Shown: positions 7,919-15,774, counted from the first letter of the stretch. The stretch: 32,424 nucleotides of DNA from Pseudomonadota bacterium (GCA_023449275.1 JAEXJM010000059.1:1-32424); one strand, 5' to 3'. Numbers and translations: made by a program. The notes: a model not told the origin generated them from the letters alone.

Positions 7919-8611
7919 TCAGGAAATAAGATGGGTTGCCTGCAGCAAACTGGATACCGTGGCATCCGGGTTCATTTCACCTACGGGTTTCCCGTAATTA
8001 TAACCATATGGAACCATAAAAAGCGAACATCCTGCGGCTCTGGCAGCTTGCGCGTCATTGACGGAATCCCCGATTGCAACAGCCCGGGTCGGTGGGCAAC
8101 CGAATTTTCTGCAAGCCATCAGCATCGGGAAAGGATCAGGTTTTTTGACGAGAAACGTATCGGAACAGTAAATCAGGTTGAAATAGGAATAAAGGCCATT
8201 TTTCGCCAAAAGGGGTTCAGTGAAAATCGAAGGCTTGTTGGTTACACAGGCGATATTGAGCCGCTTTTCTTTCATGGCCTGCAATCCCTCCTTTACGCCA
8301 GGATAAACTGTACTGTGTTCACCGTTGACGATCCGGTAATATTTGTAAAACAGTGTCATGGCGATATCCATCGTTTTCTCGACTTCATCGGGGCCCAGAT
8401 GAACCGACAGGGTGCTTCTGACCAGATTCTGTGTACCGCGACCGACGAACATCCTGATGGATGCCGCTTCGACAGGCGGTAAAGTCAATTCTTCAAGCAT
8501 TCCGTTCAAGGCGACATCGAGATCAGGCACGGAATCGATCATGGTGCCATCCAGATCGAGGATGACGACACAAATATCTTTCAATGGATTTTTTTCTGAT
8601 ATGGATGGCAT
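7919..8611 (-). CDS. gph: Phosphoglycolate phosphatase
   Basis: A 230-residue HAD-superfamily hydrolase. Motif I is DLDGTMIDS near residue 20 with the nucleophilic Asp, motif II Thr lies in the VTNKP region, and motif III/IV is AIGDSVNDAQAA near the C-terminal end. This pattern and the four-helix cap after motif I match Gph, which dephosphorylates 2-phosphoglycolate arising from DNA repair or oxygenation reactions. The ATG is only 4 bases after the rpe stop, so the two are translationally coupled. rpe–gph–trpE is a conserved arrangement in related bacteria. Closely related HAD phosphatases are hard to tell apart from sequence alone, but gene order supports Gph. Confidence 0.92.
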   Translation of the reverse strand: MPSISEKNPLKDICVVILDLDGTMIDSVPDLDVALNGMLEELTLPPVEAASIRMFVGRGTQNLVRSTLSVHLGPDEVEKTMDIAMTLFYKYYRIVNGEHSTVYPGVKEGLQAMKEKRLNIACVTNKPSIFTEPLLAKNGLYSYFNLIYCSDTFLVKKPDPFPMLMACRKFGCPPTRAVAIGDSVNDAQAARAAGCSLFMVPYGYNYGKPVGEMNPDATVSSLLQATHLIS

Positions 8612-8615
8612 GGCT

Positions 8616-9296
8616 TTAACCCAATCTTGGAGTGACAGACGCCAGTTTTTCTCTCATTTCATTAATGACGAGAGAATAATCCGGACTGTTGAAAATGGCG
8701 GACCCGGCTACAAACGTATCAGCACCTGCGGCAGCTATCTCGGCAATATTGTCCACTTTGACGCCTCCATCGACTTCCAGCATGATTTGCCGTCCTGAAG
8801 AATCGATCATGGTACGGACAGTTTCGATTTTCTTCAGGGCATGAGGGATGAAAGACTGTCCACCGAATCCCGGATTGACCGACATGATGAGAATCAGGTC
8901 GAGCCTGTCCATGACATGAAGCAGGTAATCAAGAGGTGTGGCAGGGTTGAATACCAGGCCAGCCTTACAACCATTGTCATGAATCAATTGCAAGGTCCGG
9001 TCGATATGTTCTGATGCTTCTGGATGAAAGGAAATGATATTCGCTCCCGCCTTGGCAAAATCGGGAATGATGCGATCGACCGGCTTGACCATGAGATGCA
9101 CGTCGATAGGAACGTCAACGTGAGGCCGTATCGCAGCGCATACCATGGGGCCTATCGTCAGATTCGGGACATAATGATTGTCCATCACATCAAAATGAAT
9201 CATGTCGGCACCTGCCTTGACGACATTTCGGACTTCATTGCCCAGTTCGGCAAAGTCGGCGGAAAGAATGCTGGGAGCGATACGGTATGGAGTCAT
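8616..9296 (-). CDS. rpe: Ribulose-phosphate 3-epimerase
   Basis: A 226-residue TIM-barrel enzyme interconverting D-ribulose 5-phosphate and D-xylulose 5-phosphate in the pentose phosphate pathway. Signature stretches in order are IAPSILSADFAELG at the N-terminus, HFDVMDNHYVPNLT with metal-binding His and Asp, DVHLMVKP, MSVNPGFGGQSFI, and EVDGGVKVDNI with the second catalytic Asp, then GSAIF. Length is exactly that of the family. The start ATG at 9294-9296 agrees with the conserved N-terminus (MTPYRIAPSIL). It is the first gene of the leftward rpe–gph–trpE group and is divergent from apaG; a TATAAAAT stretch on the minus strand (9335-9328) may be its -10 element. Confidence 0.97.
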   Translation of the reverse strand: MTPYRIAPSILSADFAELGNEVRNVVKAGADMIHFDVMDNHYVPNLTIGPMVCAAIRPHVDVPIDVHLMVKPVDRIIPDFAKAGANIISFHPEASEHIDRTLQLIHDNGCKAGLVFNPATPLDYLLHVMDRLDLILIMSVNPGFGGQSFIPHALKKIETVRTMIDSSGRQIMLEVDGGVKVDNIAEIAAAGADTFVAGSAIFNSPDYSLVINEMREKLASVTPRLG

Positions 9297-9371
9297 GGAA
9301 TTTTAAAATCATATTCAGGAAAGTTTTATTTTATACCGGTTGATCCGTAAAGAACTTTGGTTAGTCGCAAA

Positions 9372-9400
9372 TTGGCAGTTTTTATATCAATCAATAATAC
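9372..9400 (+). promoter_or_regulatory. Candidate sigma-70 promoter for apaG
   Basis: TTGGCA (9372-9377) matches the -35 consensus at five of six bases and is followed after 17 bases by TAATAC (9395-9400), a weaker -10. An alternative -10 AATAAT overlaps it at 9393-9398. The element lies 27 bases before the apaG start in an AT-rich divergent intergenic region. Confidence 0.45.
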
Positions 9401-9427
9401 ATATTATTTATCAATAAGAGGGTTGGG

Positions 9428-9802
9428 ATGAGTTCTGAATTAATGAGTGTCTCTGTGACGACGAGATATATTGACGATCAGTCCGCTCCTGATCGGGACA
9501 GTTACGTTTTCACTTATTCGGTAACCATTAAAAATACCGGACAGGTCGGGGCGCAATTAATCGCAAGGCACTGGATCATTACGGATGCCAATAACCATAT
9601 TGAAGAGATTCGCGGACTGGGTGTCGTAGGACGGCAGCCGCTGCTGAAGCCGGGTGAGGAGTTTGAATATACCAGTGGCACATCTCTGGCAACTCCCCAG
9701 GGATCAATGCAGGGCGAATTCCTGTGCGTGACAGAACAGGGTGAACAGTTCAATGTACAGATACCTGAATTTCTCCTGTCTTTGCCAAGAACGCTTCACT
9801 GA
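9428..9802 (+). CDS. apaG: ApaG family protein
   Basis: A 124-residue single-domain protein of the ApaG (DUF525) family, an all-beta immunoglobulin-like fold. Recognisable stretches are FTYSVTIKNTGQVGAQLIARHWIITDANN, which spans the first strands (here only summarised), the loop GLGVVGRQPLLKPGEEFEY, and GTSLATPQGSMQGEF. The protein is cytosolic; its biochemical function is not settled, although related domains occur in a DNA-polymerase-delta-interacting protein and F-box proteins. The start ATG is preceded by AGAGGG at a suitable distance. The gene diverges from rpe, an arrangement conserved in betaproteobacteria. Confidence 0.95.
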   Translation: MSSELMSVSVTTRYIDDQSAPDRDSYVFTYSVTIKNTGQVGAQLIARHWIITDANNHIEEIRGLGVVGRQPLLKPGEEFEYTSGTSLATPQGSMQGEFLCVTEQGEQFNVQIPEFLLSLPRTLH

Positions 9803-9857
9803 CAGGATTTGGCTTGTATTTTAGAGGGAAAAGAATGTCGCGCCCGTTTTATTTACC

Positions 9858-9863
9858 TATAAT
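9858..9863 (+). promoter_or_regulatory. Candidate -10 element for mltA
   Basis: A perfect TATAAT lies 66 bases before the mltA start. The hexamer 17 bases upstream (ATGTCG) is only a weak -35, so this is a plausible but not proven promoter. Confidence 0.4.
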
Positions 9864-9929
9864 GGAACACATAAACGATTTCAGACAGAAATCGGCCTTC
9901 TGATTGAACAAGCAATACGGGTATCCAAT

Positions 9930-11102
9930 ATGTCTTTTAAACGTCTTTTTCCTTATTTCATCCTGGGGTGTTTGTCCCTGTTGCTCGCCTCCTGTACCAC
10001 AACGCCGCCGGCGACGCCGGAAACACCGGGCGAGGCATTGACTGAAGGACGATACCAGGTGACGTTTTCGGATATTCCGGGATGGAATGACGATGATGTC
10101 AGGGAAGTATGGCCTGCATTCATGAATTCCTGTAAAGCGCTGGTGAAAAAGGAGCAATGGCGGGACATCTGTCTGGATGCCCGATCAATCGACCAGAACG
10201 ATGGCCTTGCGGTCAGGCATTTTTTCGAGTCGAATTTCATTCCGTATCGTGTTGTGGGCGAAAACGGTTCGGATACGGGTATGGCAACAGGATATTACGA
10301 GCCCTTGTTAAAAGGCAGCCGTACACGGAACAGGGCTTATCAGACGGCATTGTATCGTGAACCAGCCGATCTTCTGACAATCGATCTGGCGAGTGCCTAT
10401 CCCCAGCTGAAGGGCCTTCGCCTGCGAGGGAAACTGGAAGGTAACCGTGTAGTCCCCTACGAAACCCGTGGTGATCTGGAAAAATCCGGCAAGCTTGCCG
10501 GAAATGAAATCGTCTGGGTCGATGATGCATTGGATGCCTTCTTTCTGGAAATACAAGGCTCGGGTCGGGTTTATATTCCCGAGACGGGTGAAACGATCCG
10601 CGTTGCCTATGCCAACCAGAACGGTCGTCCTTATCGTTCCATCGGTCGTTATCTCATCGACAAGGGTGAACTGAAACCGGGACAGGCTTCGGCGCAACAA
10701 ATCAAGAAATGGTTGAAGAAAAATCCGAGACGTTTTCGTGAAGTGCTCGATTCCAATCCGAGTTATGTTTTCTTCCGTGAAGAAAAGATCAGTGACCCGA
10801 ACGTGGGCCCGAATGGCGCACAGGGTGTACCACTGACTCCGGAACGTTCCATTGCAGTTGATCCACGTTATGTACCGCTGGGTACACCTGTCTTTATCGA
10901 TACGACCCGGCCTTACAGCACGACCCCGCTTAAAAAACTGGTCATGGCGCAGGATACCGGAGGTGCGATAAGAGGACCTGTACGGGCGGATTATTTCTGG
11001 GGATTTGGAAATGAAGCCGGTGAACAGGCCGGAAAGATGAAACAGAAACTGAAAGTCTGGCTGCTGTTACCCAGACAGCCAGATGACAGGACAGGAAACT
11101 GA
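9930..11102 (+). CDS. mltA: Membrane-bound lytic murein transglycosylase A
   Basis: A 390-residue outer-membrane lipoprotein that cleaves peptidoglycan glycan strands to 1,6-anhydromuropeptides. The N-terminus has a lipoprotein signal with lipobox LLASC and lipidated Cys22, followed by a Thr/Pro-rich linker. The MltA domain shows TGYYEPLLKGSR and FFLEIQGSGRV, and the C-terminal 3D domain shows MAQDTGGAIRGPVRADYFWG with Asp342 and Asp354; by comparison with E. coli MltA the latter is the likely catalytic Asp. Length and domain order fit the family. The start at 9930 gives a proper basic n-region (MSFKR), though the ribosome site is weak. It converges with the stress-protein gene only 12 bases away, and no terminator is evident between them. 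Confidence 0.95.
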   Translation: MSFKRLFPYFILGCLSLLLASCTTTPPATPETPGEALTEGRYQVTFSDIPGWNDDDVREVWPAFMNSCKALVKKEQWRDICLDARSIDQNDGLAVRHFFESNFIPYRVVGENGSDTGMATGYYEPLLKGSRTRNRAYQTALYREPADLLTIDLASAYPQLKGLRLRGKLEGNRVVPYETRGDLEKSGKLAGNEIVWVDDALDAFFLEIQGSGRVYIPETGETIRVAYANQNGRPYRSIGRYLIDKGELKPGQASAQQIKKWLKKNPRRFREVLDSNPSYVFFREEKISDPNVGPNGAQGVPLTPERSIAVDPRYVPLGTPVFIDTTRPYSTTPLKKLVMAQDTGGAIRGPVRADYFWGFGNEAGEQAGKMKQKLKVWLLLPRQPDDRTGN

Positions 11103-11114
11103 AGCCGGAGCGAA

Positions 11115-11552
11115 TTAACGGTAAACCAGAACCGGTACGTGAGCGGTTGCCAGAACCTTCTGGGTTTCACTGCCGATGAAAAGCTTGTTCAAACCTTTTC
11201 GGCCGTGAGATGCCATGAAAATGCAATCGCAATCGTGTTCGTCGGCAATGCGGACAATTTCCTCATACGGTTTGGTCGATTGTGCGACCACCGTCTCGCA
11301 TGGAACACTGGCTTCTTCAGCCAGTTCGGCGATCCGTTTCACTCTCGATTGTGCTGAAAGTTGTTCGCGGAGCAGATAATCGGATTCGGTGGATTTGGTC
11401 AGGGCCTCGATCTGGTTGAAAGAAAGGGGTTCCGCAACAGAAAGACCGACGATTCTGCATCCGGGATGGGAAGCGGCAAACTGAATGGCTGCCATAATGG
11501 CTTTTTCCGAAAGGGGGGTGCCATCAGAAGGCACAAGAATTTTTCTGTACAT
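11115..11552 (-). CDS. Universal stress protein (UspA family)
   Basis: A 145-residue single Usp domain starting MYRKILVPSDGTPLS, with the nucleotide-binding Asp in the first strand. The C-terminal ATP-binding signature is G-x2-G-x9-G-S/T, seen as GRKGLNKLFIGSE, followed by PVLVYR. This points to the ATP-binding subgroup of universal stress proteins, cytosolic proteins induced by starvation or oxidative and other stresses. I chose ATG at 11552 because GGAGGT lies directly upstream; the longer in-frame extension (MATCLIIDNGGS) is not family-like. It stands alone, convergent with mltA and divergent from the DUF4404-like gene. Confidence 0.92.
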   Translation of the reverse strand: MYRKILVPSDGTPLSEKAIMAAIQFAASHPGCRIVGLSVAEPLSFNQIEALTKSTESDYLLREQLSAQSRVKRIAELAEEASVPCETVVAQSTKPYEEIVRIADEHDCDCIFMASHGRKGLNKLFIGSETQKVLATAHVPVLVYR

Positions 11553-11700
11553 AGAACCTCCATTATCAATGATGAGACAGGTTGCCACTATTGATGTGAC
11601 GAGTCCATGATGTGAGTCAAGATGGTGTGTCGGAACAACTTTTTGAATATCGTTGTACGCTGAAATAAATGATATGCTTTTTCTGAAAAAGGAGATGATG

Positions 11701-11967
11701 ATGCAGAAAATTAAAGATACTCTCGACCAGATCCAGACACATATTTCTTCCGCAGGGCAGGTTGATCCTGCTCTGAAACAGGAATATCAGGAGCTGGACG
11801 ACAATATCCGGAAAATGATGGCGGTCAGGAATGAAAATGCAGCAAGCGATCTTGCCATGATGGATTCCGATGCCAGACGTATTGCAGCCAAATTTGAAGC
11901 GAAACATCCTCATGTCGGCGGCCTGATTCGTCAATTGGCCGATATTTTGCAAAGCATGGGAGTCTGA
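11701..11967 (+). CDS. DUF4404-like small helical protein
   Basis: An 88-residue, mostly helical protein beginning MQKIKDTLDQIQTHI. The pattern VDPALKQEYQELDDNIRKMM followed by a spacer, then FEAKHPHVGGLIRQLADIL, matches what I recall of DUF4404 proteins. No function is known for them. Three ATG codons occur in tandem (11695, 11698, 11701); AAGGAG ends at 11694, so 11701 has the best spacing. A longer frame reaches 11653 but would include the ribosome site. A GC-rich hairpin lies just after the stop. Confidence 0.7.
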   Translation: MQKIKDTLDQIQTHISSAGQVDPALKQEYQELDDNIRKMMAVRNENAASDLAMMDSDARRIAAKFEAKHPHVGGLIRQLADILQSMGV

Positions 11968-11973
11968 AAACAG

Positions 11974-12001
11974 GGAGGAGTGCGGACGATCTCACTCCTC
12001 C
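11974..12001. terminator. GC-rich hairpin after the DUF4404-like gene
   Basis: A perfect 9-bp inverted repeat GGAGGAGTG / CACTCCTCC (11974-11982 with 11993-12001) has a 10-base loop, starting 7 bases after the stop codon. On the plus strand no T run follows, so it may act as a transcript-stabilising 3' hairpin or a weak terminator. On the minus strand a short TGTTTT follows. Confidence 0.5.
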
Positions 12002-12110
12002 ATGTCCGTTCAATGTGTCATAAAACCTTGAAAGACAAGGACTGGATTTCCGATGGAAAAATGATGGGAAATGTCAATGTTTTTTTGAGGAAAAATCGCA
12101 GTTATGCACA

Positions 12111-12200
12111 AAATCATAATAAATAAAAAAACAAAAATTTTTTTTCTTTATTTTTGCATCATTTTTAACTGGTTGATTTCAAAAGGAAATTTTTTTGCAT
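12111..12200. other. Very AT-rich tract (about 17% G+C)
   Basis: Counting by hand gives 15 G or C in 90 bases, far below the roughly 50% of the surrounding genes. It consists of A runs, T runs and mixed AT such as AAATAAAAAAAC and TTTTTTTTC. No open frame of note lies in it. It could be an unwinding element, an UP element or an intrinsically curved region. Confidence 0.8.
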
Positions 12201-12262
12201 TACAGATGGGCATTTTATTGAAACGCGCATAAACACTAGGGTGCTCGGGTGTCAATACCTGA

Positions 12263-12297
12263 TTTTCCACAATGTTATCCACAGACTTTGTGGATAG
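12263..12297. promoter_or_regulatory. Three closely spaced DnaA-like boxes upstream of priA
   Basis: TTTTCCACA (12263-12271), TTATCCACA (12275-12283) and the inverted TGTGGATAG (12289-12297) lie within 35 bases. The last two form a perfect 8-bp palindrome TATCCACA-GACTT-TGTGGATA. This could bind DnaA cooperatively, or serve as a dimeric repressor operator or RNA hairpin in the priA leader. Confidence 0.55.
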
Positions 12298-12354
12298 CCG
12301 AAAAAGCTATTGAAAATTCAGAGCTTAGCTACATTCTGCAGGGTTTACATTAAG

Positions 12355-14388
12355 TTGAAAAAGCATCAGATCGTACAGGTTGTTCTTGATACACCACTTG
12401 ACTTTTATTTTGACTATCGTTATCCGGTCGGAGCAGAAAGTTTCCCTGTTCCGCAGGCCGGTATGCTTGTGGTCGTTCCGTTCGGTCGTCGTGAGGAAGT
12501 CGGGCTTGTTGTGGATGTGAAAGAAGAGTCCTGGATCGATGAAAGCAGATTGAAAGATGTCATTTCCGTCATAGTTGAAATTCCTCCCTTGCAAACAGAA
12601 TGGATTCATTTATGTCGTTTTGCTGCGGGGTATTACCAGCGTTCTCTGGGAGAGGTGGCGCTGCCTTCCATTCCGAAAAATATACGGGCCAATAAAAAAT
12701 TCGCAATAAAACGGGCAATCAGGGCACTTGCCAAACCTGTACCCGAATATTCTTCCCGACAAATTGATAAACCTGTTTTGCTGAAGGCCCAGAAAGAAGC
12801 TGTTTCCGCCATTGTCCAGGCGGAGGGATTCAGGTCGTTTGTTCTTCATGGTGTAACCGGTAGTGGCAAGACAGAAATATATTTGCAAGCTATCGAGGAA
12901 AAGCTGAATCGGTCGGAAGATATGCAGGTATTGATTATGGTGCCGGAAATCAACCTGACGCCACAACTGGAAATATCGGTCAGGTCACGTTTTCCGGCCA
13001 TTGTCATAGCCAGCTTGCATAGCCGTCTGACGGAAGGCGAGCGTTTGAAAAACTGGCTGCTGATCCATACCGGTACAGCACGGATCATATTGGGGACGCG
13101 GCTTTCGATTCTGGCTTCCATGCCTTATCTGGGAATGATCGTCGTCGATGAAGAACACGACCCTTCGTACAAGCAACAGGAAGGTTTGCGATATTCTGCT
13201 CGCGATCTGGCCGTCTGGCGTGCCAATCAGTTGGGAATTCCTGTTGTGCTGGGTTCGGCGACACCTTCTCTTGAAAGCTGGCAGCACGTATTGTCAGGAC
13301 GTTACACAAAACTGGAATTACCCGAGCGGGCTGTCAGAGACGCTGTTTTGCCATTGATCAGATTGATCGACACGACAGCTGAATCCCTTCAGAACGGATT
13401 TTCTCCGTCGCTCATTAATGCAATCAAACAGCGTCTTGAGAAAAGTGAGCAATCACTTCTTTTCCTGAATCGGCGTGGCTATGCTCCGGTCATCACATGT
13501 GAGGCCTGTGGCTGGATCAGTGTCTGTGACCGATGTACTGCGTATATGGTGTATCACAAATCCCATCGTTTGTTACGTTGCCATCACTGCGGACTTGAAC
13601 GGCCGGTTCCCCGGATATGCCCTGATTGCGGAAATATGGATCTGCAAACTCTGGGGAGGGGAACGCAACGGATAGAAGAAGGCTTGCAGGTTTTTTTCCC
13701 TGAAGCTCGCATATTGAGAATCGATGCCGATTCGACACGCAAAAAAGGCAGCCTGGAGGCTGCGCTGGAAACCGTGCATAAAGGGGATGTCGATATTGTC
13801 GTCGGAACGCAAATGATATCGAAAGGACACGATTTCCGGAATATGACTCTGGTGGGTGTTCTGAATCCGGATACGGCCCTTTTTTCGCATGATTACAGGG
13901 CCGGGGAGCGCCTTTTCTCACAGCTCATGCAGGTGGCGGGCCGTGCGGGAAGAGGGGGTGTTTCTGAAAACGGCAGCCAGAGTGAGGTACTGATCCAGAC
14001 GCGCTATCCGCAGCATCCTCTTTATCAGGCGGCATTGACTCATGATTACGGGAACTATGTCAGGGAACTTCTGGCGGAACGGCAGAACGCAGGATTGCCG
14101 CCCTTCGGTTTTCAGGTGTTGCTTGTGGCTGAAGCCAGAAAAGTGGAAAACGCACTGGATTTCTTGAGGCAGGCCATTGCCGCAATTCCGAAGCCACAGG
14201 CGGTCATTATCAATGAGCCGATACCGATGGCGATGATGCGGATCGCCAATATCGAGCGGGCACAACTTCTGGTTGAATCGACTTCAAGAGGCAGATTGCA
14301 GGGAATGCTCAAAGAGTGGTTGCCGGTCTTGAGGAACATGAAGACCGGAGTTCGTTGGCATGTCGAAGTCGACCCGATGTCAATTTGA
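12355..14388 (+). CDS. priA: Primosomal replication restart helicase PriA
   Basis: A 677-residue superfamily 2 DNA helicase that reloads the replisome at stalled forks. The N-terminal 3'-DNA-binding domain begins VQVVLDTPLDFYFDYRYPVG. The helicase core has Walker A GVTGSGKTE from residue 166 and the DEEH box at 265-268, then GSATPSLESW. The zinc region spans Cys382 to about Cys425 (CEACGWISVCDRC, CHHCG, CPDCG), which is diagnostic of PriA. Helicase motifs GTQMISKGHDF and QVAGRAGRGG follow. There is no ATG at the 5' end; I take TTG at 12355, which places the conserved domain eight residues in. A TTG at 12310 would add 15 non-conserved residues. The leader carries DnaA-like boxes. Confidence 0.93.
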   Translation: MKKHQIVQVVLDTPLDFYFDYRYPVGAESFPVPQAGMLVVVPFGRREEVGLVVDVKEESWIDESRLKDVISVIVEIPPLQTEWIHLCRFAAGYYQRSLGEVALPSIPKNIRANKKFAIKRAIRALAKPVPEYSSRQIDKPVLLKAQKEAVSAIVQAEGFRSFVLHGVTGSGKTEIYLQAIEEKLNRSEDMQVLIMVPEINLTPQLEISVRSRFPAIVIASLHSRLTEGERLKNWLLIHTGTARIILGTRLSILASMPYLGMIVVDEEHDPSYKQQEGLRYSARDLAVWRANQLGIPVVLGSATPSLESWQHVLSGRYTKLELPERAVRDAVLPLIRLIDTTAESLQNGFSPSLINAIKQRLEKSEQSLLFLNRRGYAPVITCEACGWISVCDRCTAYMVYHKSHRLLRCHHCGLERPVPRICPDCGNMDLQTLGRGTQRIEEGLQVFFPEARILRIDADSTRKKGSLEAALETVHKGDVDIVVGTQMISKGHDFRNMTLVGVLNPDTALFSHDYRAGERLFSQLMQVAGRAGRGGVSENGSQSEVLIQTRYPQHPLYQAALTHDYGNYVRELLAERQNAGLPPFGFQVLLVAEARKVENALDFLRQAIAAIPKPQAVIINEPIPMAMMRIANIERAQLLVESTSRGRLQGMLKEWLPVLRNMKTGVRWHVEVDPMSI

Positions 14389-14407
14389 ATGACCGGCAAG
14401 CACTTTT

Positions 14408-15295
14408 TCAGAGCAATGCCGGATTGTCATGAGTGTTGTGTTCTTTTCTTTCCTGTACGGCCAGAGCAGACGGGGCGATGACTTTACGCTGACGGGCTGA
14501 ACGTTTGCCTGTTGTTTTTGCCTGTGCCAGTGTGGATACTTTCGAACCGCTGGCAACCGCTTTCAACATCTTGTATTCCGAAATGACCTTGTTGCCATAA
14601 CCGCCGTCATGACTCATCTGGGCTGCACCGACATAGGTTTTCAGGGCACGTTCGACGCTGCCGGTCTGTCTGACGTATTCTTTCAGGATCCTGGAGCCGA
14701 CCTTGATATTGACGACAGGATCCAGAGCATACTGGATGCCACCATGATCCTCGAATTTTTCTGCGTGTATTTTTGCCATGACCTGCATGAGTCCCTGTGC
14801 GCCCACCGGACTTTCTGCGTATGGGTTGAAGCGTGACTCAATCGCCATGACTGCCAGAATCAGATGTGGATCCAGACCGATATCAAAGGCCGTTTTATAA
14901 GCTGTCGTCACGAAAAGATCGGAAGCCTTGCTGGCGATCTTGTAGCGTTTGGAAATCCATGACACCACTCTTTGTTTTTGCTTCAATTCGTCCAGTTTTG
15001 AATGTTCTTCTTTTTGCTGTGCGGCCAGTATATCCGTCTTTACCCAACTCAGCGTTTCGGTGGTGGCGCCCGGAGCATTGGATGCGTGGGCTTCCCTGAT
15101 TGGCAGGGATTCGCCGACGCCCCTGACGAATTCAGGCCTGACACACAAAAGGGTGATGCAGACAAGCATCAGACCGGTGAAAAACATCCACATTCTTGGA
15201 TGGCTGTGAATGAACAGCTTTTTCTGTCCGATTAAATGGTGTGTCTTTACTTTCAAATTCTGAAAATGCAAATTTTTTAAAAAATTCTGAAACAT
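14408..15295 (-). CDS. Slt-type lytic transglycosylase, membrane-anchored
   Basis: A 295-residue protein with a basic N-terminal cytoplasmic part, one membrane helix (MWMFFTGLMLVCITLLCV), a Ser/Thr/Gln-rich linker with a short coiled-coil-like stretch, and a soluble-lytic-transglycosylase domain. The catalytic Glu lies in AIESRFNPYAESPVGAQGLM, followed by QVMAKIH and, later, KTYVGAAQ. It would act in the periplasm on peptidoglycan glycan strands. After the domain comes a Lys/Arg/Ala-rich tail of about 45 residues of unknown role. I start at ATG 15295 because GGGGGAG lies about 6 bases upstream; the in-frame extension to 15316 would cover that site. It converges with priA and is preceded by a long structured, gene-free leader. 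Confidence 0.9.
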   Translation of the reverse strand: MFQNFLKNLHFQNLKVKTHHLIGQKKLFIHSHPRMWMFFTGLMLVCITLLCVRPEFVRGVGESLPIREAHASNAPGATTETLSWVKTDILAAQQKEEHSKLDELKQKQRVVSWISKRYKIASKASDLFVTTAYKTAFDIGLDPHLILAVMAIESRFNPYAESPVGAQGLMQVMAKIHAEKFEDHGGIQYALDPVVNIKVGSRILKEYVRQTGSVERALKTYVGAAQMSHDGGYGNKVISEYKMLKAVASGSKVSTLAQAKTTGKRSARQRKVIAPSALAVQERKEHNTHDNPALL

Positions 15296-15385
15296 GAAAA
15301 CTCCCCCGGATATCAAACGGTGTCAAAACGAACAAAACAAAAGAGGTTTTCTTTTGTCTGCTGGCATCGTTTTTCCGAATTATTT

Positions 15386-15413
15386 CCATTTGTGTCTTGT
15401 GGACACGAAATGG
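15386..15413. promoter_or_regulatory. Long hairpin in the transglycosylase leader
   Basis: CCATTTGTGTC (15386-15396) pairs with GACACGAAATGG (15402-15413) across a 5-base loop, with a single bulged base. It lacks a T run and so is not a standard terminator. It would sit about 90-120 bases upstream of the transglycosylase start in the transcript. Confidence 0.6.
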
Positions 15414-15440
15414 ATGAACTCAATGGAGTTGCAGTTTTCT

Positions 15441-15486
15441 AAAGAGGTTGAGCTTCGCAACCGTTAAACTACAAAAAAGGCTCTTT
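15441..15486. promoter_or_regulatory. Nested stem structure in the transglycosylase leader
   Basis: An outer pair AAAGAG / CTCTTT (15441-15446 with 15481-15486) encloses a stem GGTTG / CAACC (15446-15450 with 15458-15462). On the minus strand a small hairpin AGGC-AAAGA-GCCT (15490-15478) is followed by TTTTT, a weak terminator-like element. I do not recognise a known riboswitch class. Confidence 0.4.
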
Positions 15487-15754
15487 GCCTACCTGAGAGT
15501 TCTTGATATATGTCATTATCGAATTCAGTCTGTTTCCGATATGCAGTGACATGCATCAATTTATTGAATGGTATATTTGTTTTTGAAAAACATTTTGTTA
15601 GGAAACTGGGCGCATTTTATGTGTGGTTTTATATCAAGTCAATTATAAAGAATGATCGGCATATTCTTTTTTGTTATATGAAAAAAGCCGGGAAATAGAA
15701 TAATTCATATAAAAATCAAATGCTTGATAAATATTTGAAGGCTGGAAACTTCGT

Positions 15755-15760
15755 TATAAT
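15755..15760 (+). promoter_or_regulatory. -10 element for ubiD
   Basis: A perfect TATAAT lies 14 bases before the ubiD ATG. No good -35 is present at 16-18 bases. If used, the transcript would begin at about 15766-15768, leaving a leader of fewer than 10 bases, so ubiD might be translated from a nearly leaderless message. Confidence 0.5.
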
Positions 15761-15774
15761 CTTAGAGAAAATAA

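Larger units (their letters stand above)
12102..12297. other. DnaA-box cluster with AT-rich tract (possible replication origin-like or DnaA-regulatory region)
   Basis: This gene-free interval (12002-12354) contains four 9-mers close to the DnaA-box consensus TTATNCACA. TTATGCACA at 12102-12110 and TTATCCACA at 12275-12283 are exact matches. TTTTCCACA at 12263-12271 has one difference, and CTATCCACA on the minus strand at 12297-12289 has one. Between the first and the other three lies a stretch of about 90 bases with 15 G or C (12111-12200), rich in A and T runs, like a DNA-unwinding element. priA, the replication-restart helicase, follows directly. The known oriC of relatives lies beside dnaA, which is not in this window, so a secondary DnaA-binding or regulatory locus is equally possible. 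Confidence 0.5.
15317..15754. other. Gene-free, structured, AT-rich interval between the transglycosylase gene and ubiD
   Basis: About 440 bases without a credible gene; the short frames here are AT-rich and lack ribosome sites and homology. The part near the transglycosylase gene contains several inverted repeats (15337-15357, 15386-15413, 15441-15486), suggesting a long structured 5' untranslated region on the minus strand. The part near ubiD (15520-15750) is AT-rich and featureless apart from a promoter element. Confidence 0.7.

Noticed and set aside
12111..12200. A and T runs as a pair of intrinsic terminators
   Set aside because: There is no GC-rich stem next to the T runs; the tract is simply AT-rich.
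15478..15500. Resemblance of the minus-strand CTCTCAGGTA motif to the 3' part of a glycine riboswitch
   Set aside because: The required 5' half (GGAGAG and the GCCGAAGGAGCAA-type segment) is not found in the adjacent sequence.
15510..15698. 62-codon rightward open frame between the transglycosylase gene and ubiD
   Set aside because: It is AT-rich, has no ribosome site, no recognisable domain, and lies in a generally AT-rich spacer.
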